DNA of 63,529 bases, taken from CAZPWQ01 sp964590495 (GTDB lineage Bacteria; Bacteroidota; Rhodothermia; Balneolales; Balneolaceae). The stretch is taken from the NCBI GenBank assembly GCA_964590495.1, contig CAZPWQ010000008.1, positions 1 to 63,529 of the forward strand, read 5' to 3'. The position numbers were made by a program, and so were the translations under genes. The notes under the pieces were generated by a model. It did no database searches and was not told where the DNA came from. It saw only the letters and a program-made list of their open reading frames with translations. Positions 50,887 to 59,294 of this stretch are shown here, piece by piece; position 1 is the first letter of the stretch, and each line of letters starts with the position of its first letter.

Positions 50887-51798
50887 ATGTCAAATTTATC
50901 CGGGAAATTTTTGTGGTTGTCGATGCCTGTTATAACGTTTTTAATCTTGCCATTGTTACTCAATGCACAGTCGCTGGTTCAGGAAAATGAAGAACCGGAA
51001 GAAATTACCTCCGGATTTCAATTTACCGAAGGACCTTTTTGGCACTCCGGCGGATACTTGCTTTTCAGCGATATTCCGGCAAATACGATTTACAAATGGG
51101 AGCCGGGTTCTTCTGAGTCAACAGAGTTCATGAATCCTTCAGGACATTCAAACGGAATAACATCCGATAATAATGGAAACATTATTTTAGCTCAACATGA
51201 CGGCATGATTTCACAGATAACTCTCGATAAGAAAGTTGTTGTACTGGTACGATCCTATGAGGGGAAGCGCCTGAACAGTCCCAATGATGTTGCCGTAAGA
51301 TCTGATGACTCTATTTATTTTACCGATCCGCCGTATGGTGTCAGCGAAGAGGAAAAGGAGTTGTCATTCAGTGGTGTTTACAGGTGGAAGGATGATGAAT
51401 TGACACTGTTGTTTGAAGGTTTTGATCGTCCCAACGGAATAGTATTTTCGCCGGATGAAGAATATATTTACGTAAATAACACCTCGAGTGGAGAAATAAG
51501 ACGTTTTGAGGTAACGGAGAACGGAGAGCTGCAGAATGGACAAAAATTTGCTGAAGTGGGGGAGTCAGCTGACAATGGAGCAGCTGACGGCATGGCTGTT
51601 GATAACGAGGGGAGAGTATATTCTACGGGTCCCGGCGGTATTTACGTGTTTGCCCCGGACGGTGTTGAAGTTGAGATGATAGATTTACCGGCCCGGGCAA
51701 CGAACCTGGGATGGGGCGGTGAAAACAATAATCATTTATTTATCACAACACCCGCAGCTGTTTACCGACTCAAAATGAATACTGAGGGTGTATACTAG
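50887..51798 (+). CDS. SMP-30/gluconolactonase-family protein, exported
   Basis: A 303-residue six-bladed propeller protein with a signal peptide (FLWLSMPVITFLILPLLLNA, residues 8-27). SGFQFTEGPFWHSGGYLLFS contains the metal-binding Glu, NSPNDVAVRSDDSIYFTDPP the conserved Asn-Asp, and NGAADGMAVDNEGRVYSTGP the catalytic Asp region. The family hydrolyses lactones. Lying divergent to a sugar dehydrogenase, it could open the lactone that enzyme forms; this is inference. Confidence 0.9.
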   Translation: MSNLSGKFLWLSMPVITFLILPLLLNAQSLVQENEEPEEITSGFQFTEGPFWHSGGYLLFSDIPANTIYKWEPGSSESTEFMNPSGHSNGITSDNNGNIILAQHDGMISQITLDKKVVVLVRSYEGKRLNSPNDVAVRSDDSIYFTDPPYGVSEEEKELSFSGVYRWKDDELTLLFEGFDRPNGIVFSPDEEYIYVNNTSSGEIRRFEVTENGELQNGQKFAEVGESADNGAADGMAVDNEGRVYSTGPGGIYVFAPDGVEVEMIDLPARATNLGWGGENNNHLFITTPAAVYRLKMNTEGVY

Positions 51799-51872
51799 TA
51801 TTATGTCAAAACTCATAGTTGGATCATTTTAGCCATTTTGGAGCATCCGTTTTGAATAACATTTTTATTCTA

Positions 51873-52111
51873 AATCCCGCAGGGATTAAATATGAATAGC
51901 CCCGTATGTAATGCGGGGTAAACTGTTCATCAATGACAGACAACCCCGAAGGGGTTGAATAAACAAGATCTTGTATTAAAGCAGATATTTCTCATCACAG
52001 GCAACCTGATGTTCCTGCCGATTCAACCCGCTTCGGGGTTGATGATCTCACTCTTTGAATTTTACCCTCCAGCTTTGCAGGGGGCTATTCACGTTAAACT
52101 CCTTCGGAGTT
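51873..52111. repeat. Multi-hairpin element (family B, copy 2)
   Basis: Successive stems with mostly three-base loops: AATCCC-GCA-GGGATT (51873), CCCCGTATGTAATGCGGGG (51900), CAACCCC-GAA-GGGGTTG (51941), CAACCC-GCTTC-GGGGTTG (52024) and AACTCC-TTC-GGAGTT (52097). It aligns end to end with 28492-28797 but lacks about 80 bp of its middle. Confidence 0.8.
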
Positions 52112-52156
52112 CGATAAATTATTACAGTTATAATGGATAAAAACAGATCCCGGAAC

Positions 52157-52501
52157 TCAGTTGGCCAATGAAGATTGCCGGCGGTCCAATTTACGCTGAG
52201 CCATATAGGACAAAAACCAGATGACAGCCCAGCCGGCACCGGTATACCACCAGCCGGAGTATAATAATATAACAGTATTGGTTCCGTACAACAGGTGGGA
52301 AAGCCAGACCGGTGCTTCGGTTTTCGTCTTGTTGAGAAGGTTAAGAGTATCATCTCCAACAAGTATGACAGCCTTTGCAATGAGCAAAACGACTGTATAT
52401 CCTGCTATAATACCGCTGAGGATCGGAGCATCAAGAAAAACTGCGATTACAATCAGAATCGTTATGAGAATATCTACAATGGAGTCTTTAAGCCAATGCA
52501 T
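52157..52501 (-). CDS. Small membrane protein, function unknown
   Basis: A 114-residue protein with three to four hydrophobic helices (about residues 9-27, 28-46, 68-84 and 88-103) and a basic C-terminus (QRKLDRRQSSL). The order of helices and charges suggests an integral inner-membrane protein with few loops. I do not recognise a family. It stands alone, with the family B element on one side and repeats on the other. Confidence 0.6.
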   Translation of the reverse strand: MHWLKDSIVDILITILIVIAVFLDAPILSGIIAGYTVVLLIAKAVILVGDDTLNLLNKTKTEAPVWLSHLLYGTNTVILLYSGWWYTGAGWAVIWFLSYMAQRKLDRRQSSLAN

Positions 52502-52637
52502 ATATAGGTAAATTGGTGAATCTGCTGTGATACGTTTCCATTATACAATATACCTTTGATATTTGCAGAACGCACTTGGGTAGAAAAAAAGTCGGCTGAA
52601 GTATCCCGACGCCCAGCTACTCACGTGGTGCGACCTT

Positions 52638-52712
52638 TCAGTCATGATTCTCGGAGATCCTTCGACTGGCTCAGGTATTACCCCAGTTTAAGCTTTAGTG
52701 TCTCAGGATGAC
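52638..52712. repeat. Family C-like repeat block
   Basis: TCATGATTCTCGGAGATCCT, TCGACTGGCTCAGG and TGTCTCAGGATGACACC, similar to sequence near 256-330. The 358-bp gap 52502-52859 holds no gene. Confidence 0.5.
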
Positions 52713-52859
52713 ACCTGTGCGGTACAATTATTGATGTACTGATTTATTTAGGATTGGTCATCCAACCGCCGCCCGTCTATTGCCTACGAATATTTTCCTT
52801 ACAACAATTCAAAGACCGGACTTTTCAACTGCATTATAGTTTATAAAAATCCGAACAAA

Positions 52860-53447
52860 TTAAAGAATCGTCATATTATTTATCCATAGAAGTTCACTGG
52901 CATCGCTGCCTAAATCTTTACGGGAAAGCGATGTTTTCAGCTCCCAACCTTGTTTCGATTCTGCATTTACAAGATAACCTTCAATTTTAACAATATTTCC
53001 TTTCCGTAAATCCATTACTTTTTCTTCGATAATACCATTGGAAGGAATTAAATGCATGTTTGCAGCATTTCTCCACATTTCCTGCTGTTTGATAGGTGGT
53101 TTGGTCATTTCCCAATGAAATGAGCGTTCAGATTGCCTCACCATCAATTTTTTCAGGTTTCTTTCATCAGACATAGGTCCCCAACCAAAAACTACATCAG
53201 TGGGGGTTAATTCTGTAAAAGTGTCGAAATAATAATCTTTTCGAGAGAGCACCCTTACCTCCATATTGATTTTAGCTTTGGGCACAATCTTAAATGTTTT
53301 ATACCTGAATGAATTGATGTCTCGAGCGGAGGTTTGTTTGGGAGTTTCGGGTGCTACAATACCAGGTCCATGGATGACGGGTTTTGTTGTCCAGTAGTAA
53401 TAGGTGCCGCTGAACAAGAGAAGAGCAAAAAGTATGTGTTTTATCAT
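52860..53447 (-). CDS. Membrane-anchored protein of unknown function
   Basis: A protein of 195 residues from the ATG at 53447, chosen because GAGGA lies about 8 nt upstream and it gives a clean N-terminal helix (IKHILFALLLFSGTYYYW). The frame extends to 53474, but those nine residues add nothing. The exported part has DVVFGWGPMSDERNLKKL, HWEMTKPPI and NIVKIEGYLVNAESKQGWEL, the last like a small beta-barrel or OB-type domain. I do not recognise a named family. Confidence 0.7.
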   Translation of the reverse strand: MIKHILFALLLFSGTYYYWTTKPVIHGPGIVAPETPKQTSARDINSFRYKTFKIVPKAKINMEVRVLSRKDYYFDTFTELTPTDVVFGWGPMSDERNLKKLMVRQSERSFHWEMTKPPIKQQEMWRNAANMHLIPSNGIIEEKVMDLRKGNIVKIEGYLVNAESKQGWELKTSLSRKDLGSDASELLWINNMTIL

Positions 53448-53689
53448 GATGTCCTCAAATATTAAAATAAACATTGTTTTAAGTACAAGAGGAATTTGTA
53501 CCCATACTTGTTACATAATTTTTTAAATTTTGTTTCCTGATTTTAATATAAATTCTTACAAAACAAATATATAGCTCAATTTTTTATCCGTTTTCCACCT
53601 CGTGAAGGCCGATTAGCCCGCATTTCACTTCAGGAAATAAAATAATACCAGCCGGTATTCTCATTAATATAGCGTGAGTCATCTTGCTT

Positions 53690-53840
53690 GATTGCACTTT
53701 AGTGCTCTCTGGCTATATCACCCCCGAAGGGATGCCCAGGGCAAAAGCATCACAAAAGATCACAAAGGACCGCAGCCCCGATGGATCGGGGGTGTAACTC
53801 TGTGCCTCCTTCGCGTCCCTTTGTGTAACAGCTCTAAAAG
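53690..53840. repeat. Repeat-rich block between unknown gene and TonB receptor
   Basis: Contains CACCCCCGAAGGGATGCCC, CACAAAAGATCACAAAGGAC, a GCCCCGATGGATCGGGGG stem (about 53776-53794) and TCGCGTCCCTTTGTGTAAC. Sequence 53475-53689 is A/T-rich with no gene. Confidence 0.5.
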
Positions 53841-53872
53841 CAATTGATAAAGAGATTGGCAGTTTAAAAAAA

Positions 53873-55912
53873 TCAGAATTGAACCGATATACCTGTTTGC
53901 CAGTTTCTGCCGGGTGCCGGTTCATAATATCGTCCGCCAAAGGCATTTACCACGATAGAACCATTGTACCGTTTATCAAAAATATTGCGGACATTTAAAA
54001 AAGGATTAATAGTGACATTGGAGCCCGGAAAATTGATCTGATAACTTATTTTTGCATCCACCACCGAATATTTGTCGTTTTGAGATGTATTCAGATTATC
54101 AGTCGTATAACTGCTGATATATTCATAAGACGCTGATGAGCGGAAAAAACCCGGATTCCAGACCAGGCTCGAATTAAGACGAAGCTCGGGAATTCCCGGT
54201 ACTTTATTTCCACGTAAAGAGGTACCGTCGGGTGTAGTAGCTTTTTTAAATTCAGCCCTTGTTACATTACCGACAACTATCCATCGCCAATTATGAGCCG
54301 GATGGATAGTTAGTTGAGCTTCAATTCCGCTGTGTACCGTTTCTCCCTGGTTTCTGAAAAAAGTTTCTGCAGATTCCAGCTGAAAGGGGAAAAGCAGGTC
54401 ATATATCCATAAATTAAACAAAGCCACATCATAATTCAGTATATTGTCAGCAGTTTCACCACGCATACCTATTTCCAAACCGACGGTTTTCTCCGGTTCC
54501 AGTTCCGGGTTAAAACCGTTACCGTCATCAGGACGATTTACAAGTTCGGTGGTTGTCGGTGCTTCAAACGAAGTGCTTAAATTTGAATAGAAGGTTACTA
54601 AACCCTGATCATAATTGAATCCAAGGCTGGGACTGAAAGCCTGAAAGGTACGCTTTCCGGTATTTTCGACTGAAGGTGCATCTGTAGAAAATGTTAACCT
54701 GTCATAGCGCAATGAACCAAGAATATTAAAATTCTGCAGGGAATACGTTCCGGTAGCAAATAAAGCCTGATTCCAAACTTGTTCAACCTGATCGACAGTA
54801 ACTGCACCTCTCACACCACCTCCGGCGTTTTCAAATTCCGTTCGATCATCGTTTTGGAATTTTGCTTCAGCTCCAACATTTAATTGCAGGTTTCCCCACT
54901 GGTTATCCAGCGTCGTACGGAATCCACCCGCGAGACGGTCAACAGTAATAATGCCAAAAGTAAGGGGATTGCTTAAATCTCTGTAAATTCCATAGCCGGC
55001 TACTGTGAGTAAACCTGCAGAGGTATCAAGCAGATAACGGAGCCCCGATTGTCCCTGTGTTATGCTTTTACCTGCTTCGGCTTCTACAAATCCCTGATTT
55101 GCCATTGCCGGATTTTCTGCAGCCTCTTCTGAGGTTAGTCCACTCGGATGTTGTGCAAAAGGCATATGAATCAAAGCACCCATATAATCCAATTGACTCG
55201 TTGAGGTCAGTTTAACTGAACCGTTCACACCGGAACGAATAACTTCTGCAGAACTGTAATTCCGGAAACCATCCTCATTAAGATATGATGTATACGCGCT
55301 AACGTCATGATTGCCAGTAGAATAGGAAGCTTCTCCCTGGACTTTTGTAAAGCCAAACGAACCTGTCATTGTCTGCAGTCTGATGTTAGCTTTATCCTTG
55401 GTATAATTTGGTCTTGTAGATAAATAGAGAACTCCGCCACTACTGTTACCCCAATAAGCACCGGCGGGACCACGTATTACCTCTGCTTTTCGTATAAAAG
55501 ATGGATCAATAATATTTAAAACAGATTGGCCATCTGCCACTGTCAATGGTATTCCGTCTAATACAACCTGTATGCCACGGACACCGAAAGAAGCTCTCCA
55601 GCCGATTCCTCGTATTGTCATCTGTTCTCCCAAAGCATGATTCTGGCGGTTATTAACCCAGATTCCCGGCAGTTCATTACTTATACTTGTCAGGGAAAAT
55701 GCAGCATCATGATTAATTTCCTGCAGACTCCGGTTTTTAATGCTTAGAGCCAAAGGAGCGTCTGCCGCACTGATGTTAGACCGAATTGATACTATTTCGA
55801 TGGGATCCAGATCAATTATCAGGCTGTCATTTCGATCCTGGGACTGTACCGGTTGTGATATTAAAAAAGCTAAACAAATTATTATTGCTGACGTAGTGAT
55901 GGTATGATGCAT
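53873..55912 (-). CDS. TonB-dependent receptor
   Basis: A 679-residue outer-membrane receptor. The signal peptide ends AFLISQPVQSQD (about residue 26). The plug domain shows EIVSIRSNISAADAPLALSI, SISNELPGIWVNNRQN, MTIRGIGWRASFGVRGIQVV and EVIRGPAGAYWGNSSGGVL. The barrel follows, with the C-terminal strand ending in Phe (ISVQF). The TonB box is near residues 35-42 (IEIVSIR). No SusD partner or carboxypeptidase-like N-terminal domain is present, so it is a simple receptor for a siderophore, metal, vitamin or small glycan. No riboswitch is visible in the 111-bp upstream space. Confidence 0.95.
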   Translation of the reverse strand: MHHTITTSAIIICLAFLISQPVQSQDRNDSLIIDLDPIEIVSIRSNISAADAPLALSIKNRSLQEINHDAAFSLTSISNELPGIWVNNRQNHALGEQMTIRGIGWRASFGVRGIQVVLDGIPLTVADGQSVLNIIDPSFIRKAEVIRGPAGAYWGNSSGGVLYLSTRPNYTKDKANIRLQTMTGSFGFTKVQGEASYSTGNHDVSAYTSYLNEDGFRNYSSAEVIRSGVNGSVKLTSTSQLDYMGALIHMPFAQHPSGLTSEEAAENPAMANQGFVEAEAGKSITQGQSGLRYLLDTSAGLLTVAGYGIYRDLSNPLTFGIITVDRLAGGFRTTLDNQWGNLQLNVGAEAKFQNDDRTEFENAGGGVRGAVTVDQVEQVWNQALFATGTYSLQNFNILGSLRYDRLTFSTDAPSVENTGKRTFQAFSPSLGFNYDQGLVTFYSNLSTSFEAPTTTELVNRPDDGNGFNPELEPEKTVGLEIGMRGETADNILNYDVALFNLWIYDLLFPFQLESAETFFRNQGETVHSGIEAQLTIHPAHNWRWIVVGNVTRAEFKKATTPDGTSLRGNKVPGIPELRLNSSLVWNPGFFRSSASYEYISSYTTDNLNTSQNDKYSVVDAKISYQINFPGSNVTINPFLNVRNIFDKRYNGSIVVNAFGGRYYEPAPGRNWQTGISVQF

Positions 55913-56023
55913 CCAAATTATATGCTTTGGTTTCTAATATTGATTTGATAAAATAGGACATAAATTACAACTGATCGTAAAATACGTGCTCTATTATATA
56001 AAATATGTAGTTGTGTTATTATA

Positions 56024-56335
56024 ATGAGTAAGCATATAAAACATATCTTTACAAATTATTTTGAGATTGCCGTCTTTTTAGCCGGCTTGTTATTTATGGC
56101 TTTATTGGATCCGGTTACTGACTATAAAAGCAGCTGGTGTCTGTATGAAATCGTCGGGATAAATTTTTGTCCGGGAGAAGGATTGGGACATTCTATCGCA
56201 TATATATTCAGAGCTGATATTTATAAGGCTATGGAGGCAAATATATTAGGGCCTTTTGCAATCATTATTCTAATTAGTCGTATTGGTTTCTTAGTACGAA
56301 AAAATATCGAATTTAATCTAAAAAAAGATAATTAA
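56024..56335 (+). CDS. DUF2752-family membrane protein
   Basis: A 103-residue protein with two hydrophobic helices (about residues 15-30 and 74-89). Between them lies the DUF2752 signature CLYEIVGINFCPGEGLGHSI with paired Cys residues. Function unknown. It lies 2 nt before the TM2-domain gene, so the two are translated together. Confidence 0.85.
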   Translation: MSKHIKHIFTNYFEIAVFLAGLLFMALLDPVTDYKSSWCLYEIVGINFCPGEGLGHSIAYIFRADIYKAMEANILGPFAIIILISRIGFLVRKNIEFNLKKDN

Positions 56336-56337
56336 CT

Positions 56338-56682
56338 ATGGCCAGGATGATCGATTATATACCGGAATTGGAAGGGGATGAAGCAGCATATGTTTCAAAA
56401 TTAATGCAGCCGATGGATGACGAGACGGCGACCAGGTTTGCCAACGTATACAGGGCCCGCAGAAAAGATCCACAGGTTATTTTGCTGACTGCGATTATCG
56501 GCTTTTTTGGTGTTGCGGGTATTCATCGCTTCATTATTGGTCAGATAGGAATGGGTATTTTGTATCTGTTTACCGCCGGACTCTGTATAATAGGTACGAT
56601 TGTTGATCTAATTAACTATAAAAATCTTTCCTTTGAATGTAACCGCGACATCGCCCGCGAAGCAGCAGCACTGGCTAAATAG
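56338..56682 (+). CDS. TM2-domain protein
   Basis: A 114-residue protein with a hydrophilic N-terminal half (about 1-50) and a TM2 domain: IIGFFGVAGIHRFIIGQIGM (the GxxGxHRF turn), then GILYLFTAGLCIIGTIVDLI. TM2 proteins have two short membrane helices with a DRF-like turn; here it is IHRF. The pairing with DUF2752 is common in this phylum. Function unknown. Confidence 0.9.
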   Translation: MARMIDYIPELEGDEAAYVSKLMQPMDDETATRFANVYRARRKDPQVILLTAIIGFFGVAGIHRFIIGQIGMGILYLFTAGLCIIGTIVDLINYKNLSFECNRDIAREAAALAK

Positions 56683-56758
56683 TGATTTTTACCACTTAGC
56701 CACTAAGAACACATAGTTTTACTTGGTGCTCTGAGCGTCTAAGTAGTAAACATGGACA

Positions 56759-57613
56759 CTAATTCCCAATAGAAAAGATACGATTTACGTTGAATCCAAA
56801 GCGGAAATCTCCGGCCCAGAAGTTGTCTGTATTGTCGGCCATGACAAATTGTTCAAGATGCCATTCTGTAGAGGTGAAAAACAGCTGAAAGACATGGCCG
56901 CCGGTTTCAATATTCAATCCGAGTGAGAAGGCATTACGTGTATCTGCCGGTCTGTCTCCTATAACCGGATAGTATTCACCGGCCAGGGCAAATCTTCTCG
57001 ACAAATGAATTTCCGCTCCTACTCCTATGGCAAAAATGTCGTTGATATCGATAAACGAGATATCACTAAAATGTCCATACATCGGGGTAACCTGCAGACT
57101 TACCGCATCACTGAATTTCCGGGATATTATTAAAGATAACATAGTATTTATGTCATCCTGAAAGGGGCGCGAGTTTTCCTGGGTGACAACACCAAAATCT
57201 CCTTTCAGTGAAAGATTCAGGGGTACAGAGCCGGAGGATTTCTGACGTAAAACAGACACCTTTGTACGCAGGTCAACGACATTTGTCAAAGAAGACCTTC
57301 CAATGCCTAACGACCAATAATCATTGATACCGTAGTCAAGGCCCAGCCGGACGTTCTGCACATTATCCAATCCAAAAAAGTTTTGCAGAGTGCGTTGTGT
57401 CGCAATCCCAAAGCTGTGCATGATGGTAACATTAAGATTGCCTGTCGGCAGGTTCTCTGTTGTTCCCTGTGTGATAAGAGTAGGAGTCCAGAATACATCA
57501 GACACCGTGTCGTCGGTTTGTACCCGCTTTCTTTCCATCTGGGCAAATAGCAGTGTACAGGAAGTTAAAAAGATCAGAGTTGTAAGAAATATTTTTTTAT
57601 AACAGTATAACAT
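56759..57613 (-). CDS. DUF5777-family beta-barrel protein
   Basis: A 284-residue exported protein with signal peptide (FLTTLIFLTSCTLLFAQ) and many amphipathic beta strands. The family mark is the block TQGTTENLPTGNLNVTIMHSFG followed by FGLDNVQNVRLGLDYGINDYWSLGIG. It ends in a strand finishing RIFSIGN. Predicted outer-membrane barrel; function unknown. In many Bacteroidota genomes this family follows a YceI gene, as here (4-bp gap), usually with a c-type cytochrome-like lipoprotein upstream. Confidence 0.87.
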   Translation of the reverse strand: MLYCYKKIFLTTLIFLTSCTLLFAQMERKRVQTDDTVSDVFWTPTLITQGTTENLPTGNLNVTIMHSFGIATQRTLQNFFGLDNVQNVRLGLDYGINDYWSLGIGRSSLTNVVDLRTKVSVLRQKSSGSVPLNLSLKGDFGVVTQENSRPFQDDINTMLSLIISRKFSDAVSLQVTPMYGHFSDISFIDINDIFAIGVGAEIHLSRRFALAGEYYPVIGDRPADTRNAFSLGLNIETGGHVFQLFFTSTEWHLEQFVMADNTDNFWAGDFRFGFNVNRIFSIGN

Positions 57614-57617
57614 AGAG

Positions 57618-58232
57618 TTAATCGCTAGATGTTAGAAGTGCTTCAATTCTGATGTCGATTTTTTCACTTACACGATAAAAAAGAATCCCCGGAGGCTCAA
57701 TATTGTAATCTTCCATATCGATGGTCCATGCTGCATTAAGCTTTAATCCTTCCGAGGTATTCTCGATAGTTCCTTCCACACTTAGGTCTCTTGTCTCGCC
57801 GTGGATGGAAAATTCTCCTTTGGCCACAACTTCCCGGGACCCTTCTTCTGGATTGAACGGGCTTTCCAACTTCCCAAAGAATTCGGCAAAGGGATATTCC
57901 TCGGCATTCAACGTTTCAAGCATATCCTTGTCCCGTTTTCCTATCCCGGTTTTAAGGGTATTGACATCCAGGAAGAAGTCAACGGTAGAATCCTCAAGAT
58001 TAATCTTGCCGATAAGATGATCGCTTTCACCCGTAAAAGAGTGAAGTGGTACAGATGAATCAAATTCGGCATGCCCGGATTCAGTTTCGTATTCCTGTCC
58101 TACAAGTGGGAGCACAGAAACGAATAGCAGGATGCATAAACAGATGAAATGGAATAATAGCCGTTGATACTTTTTTAAAATCCCGTTTTCATAATTGTAA
58201 TCAACCTCAATTATCTTCAGCACCGTCATCAA
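57618..58232 (-). CDS. YceI-family lipid-binding protein
   Basis: A 204-residue protein with an N-terminal hydrophobic segment (LLFHFICLCILLFVSVLPLV) and the YceI lipocalin-like barrel: AEFDSSVPLHSFTGESDHLI, DFFLDVNTLKTGIGKRDKDM (the DxxSxxTG-type region), then EYPFAEFFGK and VVAKGEFSIHGETRDLSVEG. YceI proteins bind isoprenoid-like lipids in the periplasm. The start (MM at 58232) lies inside the cytochrome-like gene, a 26-nt overlap, so they are coupled. The long basic N-region is unusual; an internal start is possible. Confidence 0.9.
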   Translation of the reverse strand: MMTVLKIIEVDYNYENGILKKYQRLLFHFICLCILLFVSVLPLVGQEYETESGHAEFDSSVPLHSFTGESDHLIGKINLEDSTVDFFLDVNTLKTGIGKRDKDMLETLNAEEYPFAEFFGKLESPFNPEEGSREVVAKGEFSIHGETRDLSVEGTIENTSEGLKLNAAWTIDMEDYNIEPPGILFYRVSEKIDIRIEALLTSSD

Positions 58233-58680
58233 TCCATTCCTTAATCAAATTAATATCATCAGCGGGCAGTTTAGAACCATTTAGTGGCATCCGGTCTCCA
58301 TGATCAGGATTATCGGAATCTATTTTGTCGACAAGGGGACTTCCGGCAGCATCTCCGGCTTGTACGACGAGTTCACCATACTGTACACCTTCACTGCTTG
58401 TTACATTGTCGTGACTATCCAGTCGTACACCATTGGTCCTTTCCCCAACATGGCATCCGCTACCTGCACAACTGCTTTCAAAAATACTAAGGACATTGGT
58501 AAATGTAGGTTCGGTTGTGGTACCATTTCCGTTTCCGTTACCATTACCATTACCGTTACCGCCATCGGTACCAGTGCTATTGTCTCCGCATGAAACAAAT
58601 AATAATCCCAGCGAGCAAATGGTAGTCAGGAGTACTTTTCTCAAATATGAATGGGTTCGTTTGTTATTTGAAGATATCAT
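58207..58680 (-). CDS. Cytochrome c-like lipoprotein with CX4CH site
   Basis: A 157-residue lipoprotein (lipobox FVSCGD) with a low-complexity (Asn-Gly)7 linker and a C-terminal domain. SCAGSGCHVGERTNGVRLDS carries C-A-G-S-G-C-H, a CX4CH heme-site variant in place of CXXCH, and SPLVDKIDSDNPDHGDRMPL has a late Met that could be the second heme ligand. Such variants occur in cytochrome-like proteins of this phylum, but heme attachment is not proven. The start at 58680 lies 10 nt from the N gap. Probably the second gene of an operon with the lipoprotein that enters the gap. Confidence 0.8.
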   Translation of the reverse strand: MISSNNKRTHSYLRKVLLTTICSLGLLFVSCGDNSTGTDGGNGNGNGNGNGNGTTTEPTFTNVLSIFESSCAGSGCHVGERTNGVRLDSHDNVTSSEGVQYGELVVQAGDAAGSPLVDKIDSDNPDHGDRMPLNGSKLPADDINLIKEWIDDGAEDN

Positions 58681-58690
58681 TAGTCTGTTA

Positions 58691-58790
58691 NNNNNNNNNN
58701 NNNNNNNNNNNNNNNNNNNNNNNNNNNNNNNNNNNNNNNNNNNNNNNNNNNNNNNNNNNNNNNNNNNNNNNNNNNNNNNNNNNNNNNNNN
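58691..58790. other. Assembly gap of 100 N
   Basis: The flanks do not repeat each other, unlike the gap at 42037, so real sequence is probably missing. It removes the 3' end of the COG4315-like lipoprotein gene. Confidence 0.9.
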
Positions 58791-59248
58791 ATCATTAAGG
58801 AATAATCAGGTTTGGCTACATACCAAACATCATTAACACCGTCTCCATTTATATCTCCCGGCTGTTCGTCGCCGGCAAAATAATAAAGCGGCCAGCCTTT
58901 GAAGGTGGATTGATCGCCACCATCAGGGCGGGATATGGAACCAAAATCCGAAGGAGTTAAACCATCGCTGAGATTTAAATCATCTGCATGAAATTCCGGC
59001 CAGCTTTCAATGCATTGACCTTCACATTTGCTTTCACCCTTCACATCAAGAGTAAAAAAGTAGAGTACATTGCCTTCTCCATCTGCGAGCACATCGCCAT
59101 GTGACTGCGTGGATACAGTCTGTACATCGAATTCTTCGGTATCGGAATCTGTACTGCTGCCACCACAGCCGAATGATAACAGGCTTAGGAATCCGGCAAT
59201 CAAACCGAGTGTAATCAGTCTCTTTGGCGTTATTTGTTGAGCTTTCAT
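58791..59248 (-). CDS. COG4315-like secreted lipoprotein (3' end lost in gap)
   Basis: A 152-residue partial product from the ATG at 59248, chosen because it gives a lipobox signal peptide (LGLIAGFLSLLSFGCG). A longer in-frame start at 59365 runs into the upstream gene. The domain shows DVLADGEGNVLYFFTLDVKG, CEGQCIESWPEFHADDL, FGSISRPDGGDQSTFKGWPL and YYFAGDEQPGDINGDGVND, the repeat of the predicted lipoproteins with a Yx(FWY)xxD motif. Related proteins carry two such repeats; the second may be in the gap. Function unknown; the gene order suggests a link to the cytochrome-like gene. Confidence 0.8.
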
Positions 59249-59294
59249 GATAGTTGGTCTTTTGTTAGGATTTTTTTTGAAGTCCTTATAGGTT

